NCBI RefSeq assembly: GCF_001457035.1
Contig: NZ_KQ758618.1
Span: 372,001 to 436,000, forward strand
Reading direction: 5' to 3'
Origin: Fictibacillus enclensis
Lineage (GTDB): Bacteria; Bacillota; Bacilli; Bacillales; Fictibacillaceae
Length of the DNA stretch: 64,000 nt
Shown here: positions 47,187-56,584 of the stretch, one piece after another
Layout of the letters: each line of letters opens with the position of its first letter
How positions within the stretch are numbered: the first letter of the stretch is position 1
Notes under the pieces: generated by a model
Seen by the model: the letters and a program-made list of their open reading frames with translations, nothing else
Databases searched by the model: none
What the model was told of the DNA's origin: nothing
Made by a program: the position numbers and the translations under genes

Positions 47187-47221
47187 AGCACTGTTGGATT
47201 TTCCAGCGGTGCTTTTTTTTT
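47187..47221 (+). terminator. Terminator after the 5S rRNA
   Basis: An 11-bp stem (47187-47197 with 47203-47213; two G-U pairs) followed by nine Ts. Confidence 0.88.
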
Positions 47222-47421
47222 GTGAGATCGACAAAGTTCGATAAGACATATTACAATATTCACAAAATTATTTATATTGGAGGTTGTCCAAGAAAAATGT
47301 AGAAATAATTTTAGATGCGATTTTTACTTTCTCATTGAAGGTTCAAAAGAGAAAGAAATAATCTAAGAAATAATATAAAATGGGACGATGCTATTAATTT
47401 TTCGTTCAGGGAGGACAGCCT

Positions 47422-48675
47422 ATGAAAAAGTTTTTTGCTTTTCAAGTGTTAATTGCATTGGTTATAGGAGCGCTTATCGGACATTTTTTTCCTGAACTTG
47501 GCCAAGCTTTAAGACCAGTTGGCGACGCTTTTATTCATCTTATTAAAATGATTGTTGTGCCTATTGTTTTCACTACAATTGTCATTGGGTCATCAGGCGG
47601 CGGAAGCATGAAAAAAATGGGTTCATTAGGACTTAAAACAATTATTTGGTTTGAATTCATTACCACGTTGATTCTAGGTATTGGTCTTTTACTTGCTAAC
47701 ACTTTAAAGCCAGGTGCCGGGCTTAATATGTCTCATCTTGCAAAGAATGATATCGCACCATTAAATGAGGGCGTTTCCAAAGTTGTTGATTTTAAAACGA
47801 TGCTAGTTAACATCATCCCAAGCAACATTGTTGATGCGATGGCAAAAAGTGATTTATTAGCTGTTATATTCTTCGCTATATTATTTGGTGTTGCTGCTGG
47901 AGCCATTGGCAAAGCGTCAGAGCCGGCAATAAAGTTCATGGAGTCAGTCGCCAAAATTATGTTTAAACTGACACAAATGGTCATGGTAACTGCACCGATT
48001 GGTGTACTCGCTCTCATGGCAGCCTCTGTAGGTCAGTTTGGTATCGCCCTTTTAGTCCCTATGGCAAAGTTAATTGGGGTCGTGTATCTTGGGCTTGCTA
48101 TTGTTATTTTCGGTCTGTTTCCTTTGATCGCTTGGTTCTTAAAGATTTCTTACTTTAAATTGTTTCGAATGATATGGGATTTGTTCCTTATCGCTTTTTC
48201 TACAACAAGTACGGAAACTATTCTTCCGCAGTTAATGAGTAGAATGGAGGCATATGGTTGTTCGAAACGTGTTGTATCTTTTGTTATTCCTTCTGGACTA
48301 TCATTGAATTGTGATGGTTCGACATTGTACCTTTCAGTTTGCTCTATTTTCTTAGCACAAGCATTTGGAATCCCGATGGATTTTGGTCAACAGTTAATTT
48401 TAATGGGGGTTCTTGTTGCAACCTCAAAAGGAATTGCGGCTGTTCCATCCGGCTCGCTGGTTGTACTTTTAGCCACCGCCTCAGCAGTAGGGCTTCCTGC
48501 AGAAGGCGTCGCCATTATCGCAGGCATTGACCGTGTGCTGGATATGGCACGTACTGCCTGTAATACACCCGGACATGTTCTCGCTTGTATTGTGGTTTCA
48601 AAGTGGGAAAAAGAGTTCCGTCAGCAGGAATGGGTTAATACTCAAACTGAACAATCGAGCATTCGACAGGCATAA
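47422..48675 (+). CDS. Dicarboxylate/amino acid:cation symporter (GltP/GltT/DctP type)
   Basis: The 417-residue membrane protein has the DAACS features: HLIKMIVVPIVFTTIVIG, AFSTTSTETILPQLMSRME (serine-rich reentrant loop), SLNCDGSTLYLSVCSIFLAQ in TM7 and the second hairpin with AAVPSGSLVVLLATASAVGL, ending GIDRVLDMARTACNTPGH. It imports glutamate, aspartate or C4-dicarboxylates with protons or sodium. ATG 47422 follows GGGAGGA. It is the first intact core-type gene to the right of the integration region. Confidence 0.92.
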   Translation: MKKFFAFQVLIALVIGALIGHFFPELGQALRPVGDAFIHLIKMIVVPIVFTTIVIGSSGGGSMKKMGSLGLKTIIWFEFITTLILGIGLLLANTLKPGAGLNMSHLAKNDIAPLNEGVSKVVDFKTMLVNIIPSNIVDAMAKSDLLAVIFFAILFGVAAGAIGKASEPAIKFMESVAKIMFKLTQMVMVTAPIGVLALMAASVGQFGIALLVPMAKLIGVVYLGLAIVIFGLFPLIAWFLKISYFKLFRMIWDLFLIAFSTTSTETILPQLMSRMEAYGCSKRVVSFVIPSGLSLNCDGSTLYLSVCSIFLAQAFGIPMDFGQQLILMGVLVATSKGIAAVPSGSLVVLLATASAVGLPAEGVAIIAGIDRVLDMARTACNTPGHVLACIVVSKWEKEFRQQEWVNTQTEQSSIRQA

Positions 48676-48702
48676 GAGAAAAGTTACATATTCTCAAAGT
48701 TG

Positions 48703-48730
48703 AGGTGATGGTCTTCGGACCTCACCTTTT
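48703..48730 (+). terminator. Terminator after the symporter gene
   Basis: GGTGATGGTC and GACCTCACC pair (one bulge) around TTCG, followed by Ts. Confidence 0.75.
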
Positions 48731-48823
48731 CTGCTCCGGGTTTTCAGTCGATGATTCTCACTTTTTTATTTATTGTGACAATGGTGCTTCTAAAATCTAG
48801 TTGCCCCGGTAATAAGATTTTTG

Positions 48824-48950
48824 CAGGCTTCAATCGGTTCAACACTTCTTACCAAGAATGTTTACAATGTGGCTGAGTTTAGCTATGTTTCAGTCGTTGG
48901 TCTGGATGTAGCCAAAGGTGAAAGTGAAGCTCAAGTCTTTTTATTCATTA
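48824..48950 (+). pseudogene. IS110-family transposase N-terminal remnant
   Basis: The frame includes VSVVGLDVAKGESEAQVFL, the first beta strand of the DEDD catalytic domain of IS110 transposases with its Asp. It changes to unrelated sequence after about 48945, so only the N-terminal scrap remains. Confidence 0.68.
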
Positions 48951-49167
48951 AACCGTTTATGCTATATACATCAACCTGCAAATCAAAAAATTCCATTATC
49001 TTGACAGTGGTTATTAACTTTGAGATAAATGTAAAAAAGATCAAAGAAAAAGCCAGTCTTCTCGTTAGAACGCAAAGGATTGCTACATGACAACTTGAAT
49101 CATGTACATAAATCTTAACGAGATCAGTAAAGCTGCAAATATGCATTCTAATTAAGGATGGGGCTTT

Positions 49168-49680
49168 TCACCATGGCAAACCGGTACCGAAGTCCTTTGC
49201 CAGCTTCCCACTTTCTTTTCTTCTTTTTTTTCGGTTCGCTGCTCTCTCAGCTGCAGAATTGAATAATCCTTTTTCCTCATCCGTTTCTGGAATTACTTTT
49301 GGTACGAGGGTAGGCTTACCATCTTGATCAACTGCGACCATTGTTAAAAAAGAAAGTGCGCATACATTCCGTTCTCCTGATAATAAATCCTCTGCTATTA
49401 CTTTTACAAATACTTCCATCGAAGTTCTGCCTGCATATGTAACAAAAGCCTCTAGACAGACAGCATGACTGACATGAATAGGGTGTAAGAAGTCTACAGA
49501 ATCAGTCGAAGCTGTAACCGTATTTCTACGGGAATGGCGCATTGCGGCAATTGAAGCTACATCATCTATATAAGCCATTAGTTTTCCACCAAACAACGTT
49601 CCATGATTGTTTGTATCCGGTGGTAACACAATGCTCGTTTTTACTACAAATGAATCCCTGCATTTTTTTTGATCTATCAT
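49168..49680 (-). CDS. Acyl-CoA thioesterase, hotdog fold (YkhA-like)
   Basis: The 170-residue cytoplasmic protein matches the BFIT/YkhA thioesterase family: PPDTNNHGTLFGGKLMAYID contains the NHxxxxFGGxxMxxxD active-site motif, and ASTDSVDFLHPI and FVTYAGRTSMEVFV follow. It hydrolyses acyl-CoA. The C-terminal tail is basic. ATG 49680 is behind a modest GAAGGG box. Single-gene unit. Confidence 0.92.
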   Translation of the reverse strand: MIDQKKCRDSFVVKTSIVLPPDTNNHGTLFGGKLMAYIDDVASIAAMRHSRRNTVTASTDSVDFLHPIHVSHAVCLEAFVTYAGRTSMEVFVKVIAEDLLSGERNVCALSFLTMVAVDQDGKPTLVPKVIPETDEEKGLFNSAAERAANRKKRRKESGKLAKDFGTGLPW

Positions 49681-49742
49681 AAAATAACGACCCTTCTTTT
49701 TTTATATAGGAAGTTAGCAGTTTCCTGAAATATGCATAGGAA

Positions 49743-49868
49743 CTATTTATCATCTTGGTATTTAATTACTTTTATATGTTCATAGGTTTTTTTAACAACC
49801 ATTAATAGTTGATCATCATCCATATGGTCAGTAATTTCATTAGGTTTTTCACTTCTTTCCTCCGCCAA
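49743..49868 (-). CDS. Small acidic protein, 41 residues
   Basis: From TTG 49868 the minus strand encodes MAEERSEKPNEITDHMDDDQ and LLMVVKKTYEHIKVIKYQDD with a final Lys. AAAGGAG at 49884-49878 is spaced nine bases from the TTG, and the frame is clean. It lies just upstream of the thioesterase gene on the same strand. No known family recognised. Confidence 0.5.
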   Translation of the reverse strand: MAEERSEKPNEITDHMDDDQLLMVVKKTYEHIKVIKYQDDK

Positions 49869-49999
49869 AAGAGTCAACTCCTTTCTCAACCACAGTATTA
49901 ACGTTAGTTTTGTATTTCAATCAAATTGTAATTCCAATTGCCAAATTGTTACTTACTGCAAAGGGATGTTGCACAGTTTTCCTTTCTTAATGTATTTTT

Positions 50000-50120
50000 T
50001 ACATCCCAGCAAGTCTTACAATTGAAGATCCTGATGGCAATCTCATTCTTATACAGATAAAAGTAGAGAAGATATTTAACGATCATATACCGTGTAGTAC
50101 GAAGATGATACAGGATTTTT
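50000..50120 (+). pseudogene. Glyoxalase/VOC-family C-terminal fragment
   Basis: The frame at 50015 reads LTIEDPDGNLILIQIKVEK, the closing strand of a VOC/glyoxalase domain with its metal-binding-type Glu region. Upstream sequence does not continue the domain, so it is a remnant. Confidence 0.65.
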
Positions 50121-50171
50121 AAACTTTCGGTTGAATTATCTAATACGATAAACACTGAAGGAGTGAAAAAA

Positions 50172-50636
50172 ATGATTATGTCAAAGAAGGACTATTTTGA
50201 AATGATGGAAGGCAACAGAAGATTGACTCTAAGAGCTATTGAGGCGTTTCCGGAAGACAAATTTTTTGTGTATACACCCGATGAAAAGCTTCGCCCCTTT
50301 TCCGAAATGATAAAAGAGATTGTGAATATCGAAAGCGGTTATATGCACGGTGTGGCATTGGATAAGTGGGAGTACAAGGATGTATTTGAAGGGGCAAATA
50401 AAAAGGAAGAATTTCTTCAAATCAGCCAGGAAGTTCGTGATCAAACGAGAAAGCTGTTTGAGGAAATGAATGAGGAAAGATTGAATGTGGTGATGCAAGA
50501 TCCCTTCTTTGGACCGGAAATGAGCCATTTTGCACGCCTTCAATATGCATTGGAAAATGAAATTCATCATCGTGGACAGGGCTTTACATACCTTCGTCTG
50601 CTCGGAATTGAGCCTCCAGAGTTTTATGTGCGATAA
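50172..50636 (+). CDS. DinB family protein
   Basis: The 154-residue four-helix protein shows DinB features: FSEMIKEIVNIESGYMHGVA with the first metal His and ENEIHHRGQGFTYLRLLGI with the C-terminal His pair. Family members are metal-binding, some act as thiol transferases with bacillithiol. ATG 50172 lies eight bases after AAGGAG; the GTG 50163 overlaps the SD. A terminator follows. Confidence 0.87.
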   Translation: MIMSKKDYFEMMEGNRRLTLRAIEAFPEDKFFVYTPDEKLRPFSEMIKEIVNIESGYMHGVALDKWEYKDVFEGANKKEEFLQISQEVRDQTRKLFEEMNEERLNVVMQDPFFGPEMSHFARLQYALENEIHHRGQGFTYLRLLGIEPPEFYVR

Positions 50637-50646
50637 GCAAGTAAGT

Positions 50647-50678
50647 AAACCAAACCAGAATTCAGGTTTGGTTTTTTT
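50647..50678 (+). terminator. Terminator after the DinB gene
   Basis: AAACCAAACC (50647-50656) and GGTTTGGTTT (50665-50674) around eight bases plus T-run. Confidence 0.9.
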
Positions 50679-50974
50679 GTTTGAATAGATGAACGGTCAA
50701 AAGGCCGGCAACAACATGGAAAGAACGGCAAGAAACATCGTGGCATCCATGAGTATTACAGGCTCCTCCTTGCTTCGCAGACGGGAAGCAAATACTTGAT
50801 ATCGATTTCAAATTTTGAGATAATTATTGAAGAAGCGGGTACGTTTTGTTCCCTCTTTTTCTTTTTAAATGAGAAGATATGAATACAAGCGGACGCCAAA
50901 GGGGGTTCGCTTTTTTACATAATGAAATTTTGGGGAATAGAAAAGTAAACTTATGGCCAAAGAGGAGAATCCCA

Positions 50975-51820
50975 ATGATATTAGTTGGAGTGACCGGCTG
51001 GGGGGATCACCAGTCTTTATACACGGAAGGGACAAAATCTACCAATAAGTTAAAGTTGTACAGCGGTTATTTTCCCGTTGTGGAAGTGGATGCATCGTTT
51101 TATGCCATACAGCCGCTGAAGAATTATCAAAAATGGATTAAGGATACACCCGACCGCTTTTCATTTGTTATTAAGGCCTATCAGGGAATGACCGGACACG
51201 CCCGGGGGAAGATTCCATTTGAAACGACGAAGGAAATGTTCGACCTTTTTAAGGAGTCCATCAGGCCGGTGATGGAAGCCGGAAAGATGAAGGCGGTTCT
51301 GTTTCAGTATCCTCCATGGTTTGAATGCAACAAGGAAAGCGTTCAGATGCTCAGGTTTACGCGCGAGATGATGGAAGGAATCCCGGTAGCACTGGAATTC
51401 CGGCACCAATCCTGGTTTACGGATGAAATGAAGGATAAGACGATTGATTTTATGAGGGACGAACAATGGATCCACACCATCTGCGATGAGCCGCAGGCAG
51501 GGCAAGGTTCTGTGCCAACCGTTCTGGAACCCACGTCTTCGGATGTAACGATTATCCGGCTGCATGGGAGAAATGTACATGGATGGAACAATCATGGACA
51601 AGCTAACTGGAGAGAAGTTCGGTATCTGTACCGGTACAATGAAATTGAGCTATTGGAATGGAAACAACATGTAGAAGCGTTAGAGAAGCAGTCCAGGGAG
51701 ATTGTAGTGCTGTTTAACAATAATTCCGGCGGGGATGCAGCCGATAATGCGAGACAGTTTATTGATATGCTTCATCTGGATTATGAAGGGCTTTCGCCAA
51801 GGCAGCTGGATTTGTTTTAA
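50975..51820 (+). CDS. yunF: DUF72 family protein (YunF-like)
   Basis: The 281-residue protein has the DUF72 TIM-barrel motifs: VGVTGWGDH near the start, FPVVEVDASFYAIQP, RFSFVIKAYQGMT, LFQYPPWF, VALEFRHQSW and IRLHGRNVHGW. The reaction is unknown. ATG 50975 follows GAGGAG. Order with the next two genes (metallophosphatase, DUF1805) mirrors yunF-yunD-yunC in Bacillus. Confidence 0.85.
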   Translation: MILVGVTGWGDHQSLYTEGTKSTNKLKLYSGYFPVVEVDASFYAIQPLKNYQKWIKDTPDRFSFVIKAYQGMTGHARGKIPFETTKEMFDLFKESIRPVMEAGKMKAVLFQYPPWFECNKESVQMLRFTREMMEGIPVALEFRHQSWFTDEMKDKTIDFMRDEQWIHTICDEPQAGQGSVPTVLEPTSSDVTIIRLHGRNVHGWNNHGQANWREVRYLYRYNEIELLEWKQHVEALEKQSREIVVLFNNNSGGDAADNARQFIDMLHLDYEGLSPRQLDLF

Positions 51821-51906
51821 AGCACAGAAGCCTTGCGTTATAATCGAAATACTATACAGCTTGACCTGCCGAGTCATTGGCAGGTTCTTAAGGTTCAGGG
51901 GGCATT

Positions 51907-53301
51907 ATGCAAAATACATTAACCATCTATCATACAAATGATATTCACAGCCATTTTGAAAGCTGGACACGTATCGTTCACCATATAAAAACGGCACAAA
52001 AAAGAATGCAGGATAAAGAAGAGTCCGTATTTTATTTTGACTGCGGTGATTTTATGGACCGGGCGAATCCGCTTACCGAGGGGACGCTGGGTCAGGGAAA
52101 CACGCTTTTATTAAACCAGGCAGGAACCTTTGCAGCAACCATTGGCAACAATGAAGGGATTACACTGACTAAAGATGAACTGGATGCTCTCTATACCAAA
52201 GCGGACTTCCCGGTTCTTGCTGCTAATATTTTCAACGAACAAGGGGTGCGTCCACCGTGGGCGAAAAGGTCTGAGGTTTTTACGACAAAAGATGGCCTGA
52301 AGGTTGGTGTCACTGGCGTAACCATCGCTTTTCAGGCGTTCTATGAATCTCTCGGATGGCAGGTGAAAGATCCTTTTCTTCTGTTGCCGGAGATTGTCGC
52401 TGAGTTGAAAAAGACCAGTGATATTGTCATTGTGCTTTCACATCTAGGATTGAATTTTGATGAAAGAATGGCGGAGGAAATAGAAGGGATCGATGTTATC
52501 CTGGGTGCCCATACGCATCACGTGCTTCCCCAGGGCAAGGAGATCAATGGAACACTGATCGCCCAGACCGGGAAGTTCGGCATGTATCTGGGTGAAGTTA
52601 ACGTTCAATATGATACGTCTACCAAGAAAATCACATCTAAATCTGCCGTGCTGATCGATCCCTTCGATGAAGAGGAAGATCGGGAAGGGCTGCAGCTTTT
52701 AAACGAACTGATGATTAAAGGTGAGATGGAGCTGAAGCAGGAAGTTGGCACGTTAAAGAACCCTCTCCATATCTCATGGTATGAGCCTTCACCATTTGCC
52801 CAGCTGATGGCAGATGCGTTGAAAGAATGGTGCAAGACCTCATATTCCATGATTAATTCCGGCGTCATCCTGGAAAGCCTTCCTGCAGGGCCGGTAACAA
52901 AAGGAGACCTGCACCGGATCTGTCCGCATCCGATCAATCCTTGTCTGGTGGATCTGACGGGTGATGAAATAAAGGAGATTGTGAATGCCAGTCTGAGCCA
53001 GGAAATGATTCACAGGGAAGTGAAGGGATTTGGCTTTCGAGGCAAAGTGATGGGGCGCATGGCCTTTTCTGGAATTACAGCAGAGGAAGAGCTGCTTGAA
53101 GACCGGCAGCTCCATGTAAGACGGATTGAAATGAACGGTGAACCGATCGTAGATGAAGAGGTTTACAGGGTTGCCGTGATTGACATGTTTACGTTTGGAA
53201 AGCTGTATCCTGCGATTGCTCGCAACGAGAATAAAACCTTTATGCTTCCAGAAACGCTCCGTGATTTGCTGGAATGGAAGCTTGCATCCATGATTGGGTA
53301 A
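51907..53301 (+). CDS. yunD: Bifunctional metallophosphatase/5'-nucleotidase (YunD-like)
   Basis: The 464-residue protein has the calcineurin-like domain (TIYHTNDIHSHFESW, FDCGDFMDR, IGNNEG in place of GNHE, VLSHLGL, ILGAHTHHVLP) followed by the 5'-nucleotidase C-terminal domain (ALKEWCKTSYSMINSGVI). No signal peptide is seen, so it is probably cytoplasmic. The His of the usual GNHE motif is replaced by Asn, which may alter catalysis. ATG 51907 follows CAGGGGG. Confidence 0.88.
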   Translation: MQNTLTIYHTNDIHSHFESWTRIVHHIKTAQKRMQDKEESVFYFDCGDFMDRANPLTEGTLGQGNTLLLNQAGTFAATIGNNEGITLTKDELDALYTKADFPVLAANIFNEQGVRPPWAKRSEVFTTKDGLKVGVTGVTIAFQAFYESLGWQVKDPFLLLPEIVAELKKTSDIVIVLSHLGLNFDERMAEEIEGIDVILGAHTHHVLPQGKEINGTLIAQTGKFGMYLGEVNVQYDTSTKKITSKSAVLIDPFDEEEDREGLQLLNELMIKGEMELKQEVGTLKNPLHISWYEPSPFAQLMADALKEWCKTSYSMINSGVILESLPAGPVTKGDLHRICPHPINPCLVDLTGDEIKEIVNASLSQEMIHREVKGFGFRGKVMGRMAFSGITAEEELLEDRQLHVRRIEMNGEPIVDEEVYRVAVIDMFTFGKLYPAIARNENKTFMLPETLRDLLEWKLASMIG

Positions 53302-53360
53302 AACGTGGACGCACTCTTTCTCATCTTGTACATAAAGTATAGGAGGAAAGGGGTGGAAGC

Positions 53361-53663
53361 GTGATTGAATTGAACCCGGTTATCATTGACGGAAACCCAT
53401 TCACTGCGGTAACCGTCCAACTGCCCAAAACAAATCTGCTAGCGGTCTACAATGACAAAGGCTATATCATGTGCGGGGCTTTGGATGTTGGCCTCCTTAA
53501 TGAAAAGCTCTCTGACCGCAAAATTATTGCAGGCAGAGCTGTTGGTGTGCGAACGATAGAACAGCTCATAAACGCACCGTTGGAATCCATTACAACCGAA
53601 GCTTATGCCATAGGCATAGAAGTGGGCATGTCCGGCAGGGACGCACTTTTAAAAATGGTATAA
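53361..53663 (+). CDS. yunC: DUF1805 family protein (YunC-like)
   Basis: The 100-residue protein, with KTNLLAVYNDKGYIMCGALD then VGLLNEKL and AGRAVGVRTIEQLINAPLES, is typical of DUF1805/YunC. The function is unknown. GTG 53361 lies six bases after GGGGTGG. It sits 59 bases downstream of the YunD-like gene and is followed by a strong terminator. Confidence 0.85.
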   Translation: MIELNPVIIDGNPFTAVTVQLPKTNLLAVYNDKGYIMCGALDVGLLNEKLSDRKIIAGRAVGVRTIEQLINAPLESITTEAYAIGIEVGMSGRDALLKMV

Positions 53664-53665
53664 AG

Positions 53666-53700
53666 AAAAACTGTACTCCATTTTCGAGTACAGTTTTTTT
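53666..53700 (+). terminator. Terminator after the yunC-like gene
   Basis: A perfect 13-bp stem (53666-53678 with 53686-53698) around seven bases and a T-run. Confidence 0.93.
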
Positions 53701-53887
53701 AAATTTTATAGCGGTCTTTCATTAATTTTATCGCTATGAGGTTAAAGCAAAGGACGCCTATCATGACCTGAATCCGTTTCGTATTGCTGGTAAGGATATA
53801 AACAAACAAAAGATAAATGCCGCTGACAAAAAAGGCAATCTGCAAGTAATACATCCATTGTAACAGCCTTTTGAAATCCAAGGTCAT
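53699..53887 (-). CDS. Small two-helix membrane protein
   Basis: The product of about 60 residues has two hydrophobic segments (MYYLQIAFFVSGIYLLFVYI and MIGVLCFNLIAIKLM) with a short positive loop. ATG 53887 directly abuts the GGGGGG SD-like run; TTG 53881 has better spacing and may be the real start. The family is not recognised. It is convergent with the yunC-like gene, sharing its terminator region. Confidence 0.6.
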   Translation of the reverse strand: MTLDFKRLLQWMYYLQIAFFVSGIYLLFVYILTSNTKRIQVMIGVLCFNLIAIKLMKDRYKI

Positions 53888-54066
53888 CCCCCCTGTATTT
53901 CAATACCTAGTTAACTCCACTATCAGTATACCAATGATAGAGACAAAATGTGAGAAAATTTCAAAAATGTAATTAAAATGAGACAAACTTTTTTCGACTT
54001 TAATCCTCGTATTATTTAAGGTAGGATAGAGGAAATAGGAATGATTAAGAGAGGTGCACGGCTGGA

Positions 54067-54861
54067 ATGAGACAATATCTGGATTTGCTGCAGGATACAC
54101 TTGAAAATGGAACAAAAAAAGAAGATCGAACAGGTACAGGAACCATCTCCGTTTTTGGACGGCAGATGAGGTACAACCTTCAGGATGGATTTCCGGTAGT
54201 AACCACCAAAAAGTTGGCGTTGCGTTCCATCATACATGAACTGCTCTGGTTTTTAAAAGGAGATACTAACATTGCCTATTTGCGTGAACATAACGTAACC
54301 ATATGGGATGAATGGGCAGATGAAAATGGCGATCTAGGGCCGGTGTACGGCCATCAATGGCGTTCATGGCAGGCACCAAACGGGGAAACGATCGACCAAA
54401 TCTCCAATCTGATACATGACATCAAACATAACCCGGACTCCAGAAGGCTGCTTGTTTCTGCATGGAACCCGGCTGATGTTCCAAATATGGCACTTCCGCC
54501 ATGCCATACCCTTTTTCAATTTTATGTTGCAGATGGAAAATTATCCTGCCAGCTTTATCAACGGTCGGCGGATCTTTTTCTTGGGGTGCCGTTTAACATT
54601 GCGTCATACGCCTTGTTAACCATGATGATTGCGCAGGTTTGCGATCTGGAGCCGGGAGAATTTATTCATACGGTTGGTGATGCTCACATTTACTCAAATC
54701 ATCTGGATCAGGTGAAGCTGCAGTTGACAAGAGATCCAAAACCGCTGCCGGTCATGAAGCTCAACCCGGAAGTGAAGTCCATTTTTGATTTCACGATCGA
54801 AGATTTTGAGCTTGTGAATTATGAACACCATCCTAAAATCAAAGGCGAGGTTTCTGTATGA
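54067..54861 (+). CDS. thyA: Thymidylate synthase
   Basis: The 264-residue enzyme methylates dUMP to dTMP using methylene-tetrahydrofolate. The catalytic Cys 146 lies in [11 protein letters not shown], with [32 protein letters not shown] and [12 protein letters not shown] elsewhere. The length equals the E. coli-type ThyA. ATG 54067 follows GAGGTG with a ten-base spacing. Its stop overlaps the dihydrofolate reductase start by four bases (ATGA), a classic coupled pair. Confidence 0.97.
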   Translation: MRQYLDLLQDTLENGTKKEDRTGTGTISVFGRQMRYNLQDGFPVVTTKKLALRSIIHELLWFLKGDTNIAYLREHNVTIWDEWADENGDLGPVYGHQWRSWQAPNGETIDQISNLIHDIKHNPDSRRLLVSAWNPADVPNMALPPCHTLFQFYVADGKLSCQLYQRSADLFLGVPFNIASYALLTMMIAQVCDLEPGEFIHTVGDAHIYSNHLDQVKLQLTRDPKPLPVMKLNPEVKSIFDFTIEDFELVNYEHHPKIKGEVSV

Positions 54862-55352
54862 TTTCCTACGTGTTCGCGATGGACAGGAACCGTTTGATTG
54901 GAAAGCAGAATGATTTGCCATGGCATCTGCCCGCAGATTTGAAACATTTTAAAAAAGTAACCATGGGCAAGCCAATTCTTATGGGCCGAAAGACTTATGA
55001 ATCCATTGGAAAACCTCTGCCCGGCCGTGAGAACATTATCTTAACAAGAGATGAATCCTTTCAGGCGGAAGGGTGCACCGTTTTGCACACGGTCCAGGAT
55101 GCACTGGACAGGCAGGACACGGAGCTTTGCGTAATTGGAGGGTCAGAGGTCTTCCGTCTGTTTATGCCTTATGTGGAGCGTATGTACGTTACTCGTATTG
55201 ATGAGTCTTTTGACGGCGATACCTACTTCCCGGCATATGATGAATCGGAATGGAACATTATTGACCGAACAACGGGGATTCTTGATGAAAAAAATAAATA
55301 TCCGCATGAATTTCTTACGTTTGAAAAAAACAATGATCCCGATAAAGAATAA
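54858..55352 (+). CDS. dfrA: Dihydrofolate reductase
   Basis: The 164-residue enzyme regenerates tetrahydrofolate from the dihydrofolate produced by thymidylate synthase. Motifs: [36 protein letters not shown] and [13 protein letters not shown]. The start overlaps thyA, and a terminator follows. Trimethoprim target type of Gram-positive bacteria. Confidence 0.97.
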   Translation: MISYVFAMDRNRLIGKQNDLPWHLPADLKHFKKVTMGKPILMGRKTYESIGKPLPGRENIILTRDESFQAEGCTVLHTVQDALDRQDTELCVIGGSEVFRLFMPYVERMYVTRIDESFDGDTYFPAYDESEWNIIDRTTGILDEKNKYPHEFLTFEKNNDPDKE

Positions 55353-55354
55353 AC

Positions 55355-55390
55355 AAATCCACCCGGTATCTAATGCCGGGTGGATTTTTT
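55355..55390. terminator. Bidirectional terminator between dfrA and the lytH-like gene
   Basis: AAATCCACCCGG (55355-55366) and CCGGGTGGATTT (55376-55387) around nine bases between convergent genes. Confidence 0.92.
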
Positions 55391-56390
55391 AATGTTTTCT
55401 GCTTGCTATGCGGTCCTGCCTTTCCCAGGCACGCAGGTAAGGATAGGGATCAAATGCCCATTCTGTATAGCCGTTATCGCGGTACATGCCGTAATGCAAA
55501 TGGGGTGGAAACTTACCGGAGGTGCCGGGTGGTCCGTATCCGGAGCTCCCCACATATCCGACGACCATGCCAGGTTCAACAATGCTTCCCTTTTTTATTC
55601 CTTTATTAAAGCTGGAAAGGTGGGCGAAATAGTGATAAACATTGTTGATATCACGAATTCCGATCCGCCAGCCGCCAAACCTGTTCCATCCTTTCATTTC
55701 CACAAACCCATAGGAGGTCGCTTTCACAGGAACCCCGTAATCCGCAAAGATGTCGGTGCCTTCATGAATGCGCAGACCGCCATATCCCCTTCGGTCTCCC
55801 CAGGTATTTTTGAAGCTGTAGTTGGAGCGCAGGGGAACAACAAACGAATGGCGGGTGAGTGCGACTGTTCCATACGATTTGTAGATTTTGGCGTTTTCCA
55901 TAACGATACTGACGGCTTTATCCCTTCGGTAAAAGTCCCATAAGCCGATTTTAAAATTTTCTTCATCAAAGCCGTATTTACCAATGAAATCTGAAAAGGT
56001 ATAAAGCAAATCTTCATCGTTATTACGATCGGCGATCCCATCGTTGTTTCCGTCCATGCCGGCTCCGCCAAAAATCCGGATGGAACCAGGGTTCTTATCA
56101 TCCATATTGGGATTAAGAGGCCCGGACCACTGAATGGGGGAGAAATAGATGCCCACTAGCCCTGAAACTTTGGGCAGGTCGGTTCTTGCACGCCGGACGC
56201 TTCGTTCGTACTGGTCAACACCTGCAAAGTAGTACCAGGGGATGTTTGTGATGGTTTCCATTTTCTTATAAAGAGCGAGCCGCTGGACATCTTCTTTACT
56301 GTATGAAGGGGCCGCAGCCTGTGCTTGTTTGACGGGCAGAATGAACCCGATGCATGAAGCAACTAAGAAAAGTCTTAGCCATTTTTTCAT
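55389..56390 (-). CDS. lytH: M23 family peptidase, LytH-like sporulation endopeptidase
   Basis: The 333-residue protein has a signal peptide (MKKWLRLFLVASCIGFILPV, cut after AQA) and a C-terminal M23 domain with the zinc ligands in RIHEGTDIFA and PHLHYGMYRD. LytH in B. subtilis cleaves L-alanine-D-glutamate bonds during spore cortex formation, made by SigK in the mother cell. The long N-terminal region (SYSKEDVQRLALYKKMETIT..GPLNPNMDDKNPGS) matches that family rather than general M23 proteins. ATG 56390 has AAAGGAG 14 bases upstream. Confidence 0.88.
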   Translation of the reverse strand: MKKWLRLFLVASCIGFILPVKQAQAAAPSYSKEDVQRLALYKKMETITNIPWYYFAGVDQYERSVRRARTDLPKVSGLVGIYFSPIQWSGPLNPNMDDKNPGSIRIFGGAGMDGNNDGIADRNNDEDLLYTFSDFIGKYGFDEENFKIGLWDFYRRDKAVSIVMENAKIYKSYGTVALTRHSFVVPLRSNYSFKNTWGDRRGYGGLRIHEGTDIFADYGVPVKATSYGFVEMKGWNRFGGWRIGIRDINNVYHYFAHLSSFNKGIKKGSIVEPGMVVGYVGSSGYGPPGTSGKFPPHLHYGMYRDNGYTEWAFDPYPYLRAWERQDRIASRKH

Positions 56391-56584
56391 GGTGAGTATA
56401 TCAACTCCTTTCCTGCATCATACCTTTAGTTTGGTTGCTATAAGAAATTTCATTTTATATAAATGATGGAAATATCCGTGATTGGAGTTTTTTTGGCATG
56501 TATGTTAAAGTTCTAATGTATCTCTACTTTTACAGCATAACTGAATTCTGTTGTGCTGGATGATGAAGAATTGGAGTGAGGATC

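Noticed and set aside
47041-47221. Part of a complete ribosomal RNA operon
   Set aside because: No 16S, 23S or tRNA sequence is recognisable on either side of the 5S gene.
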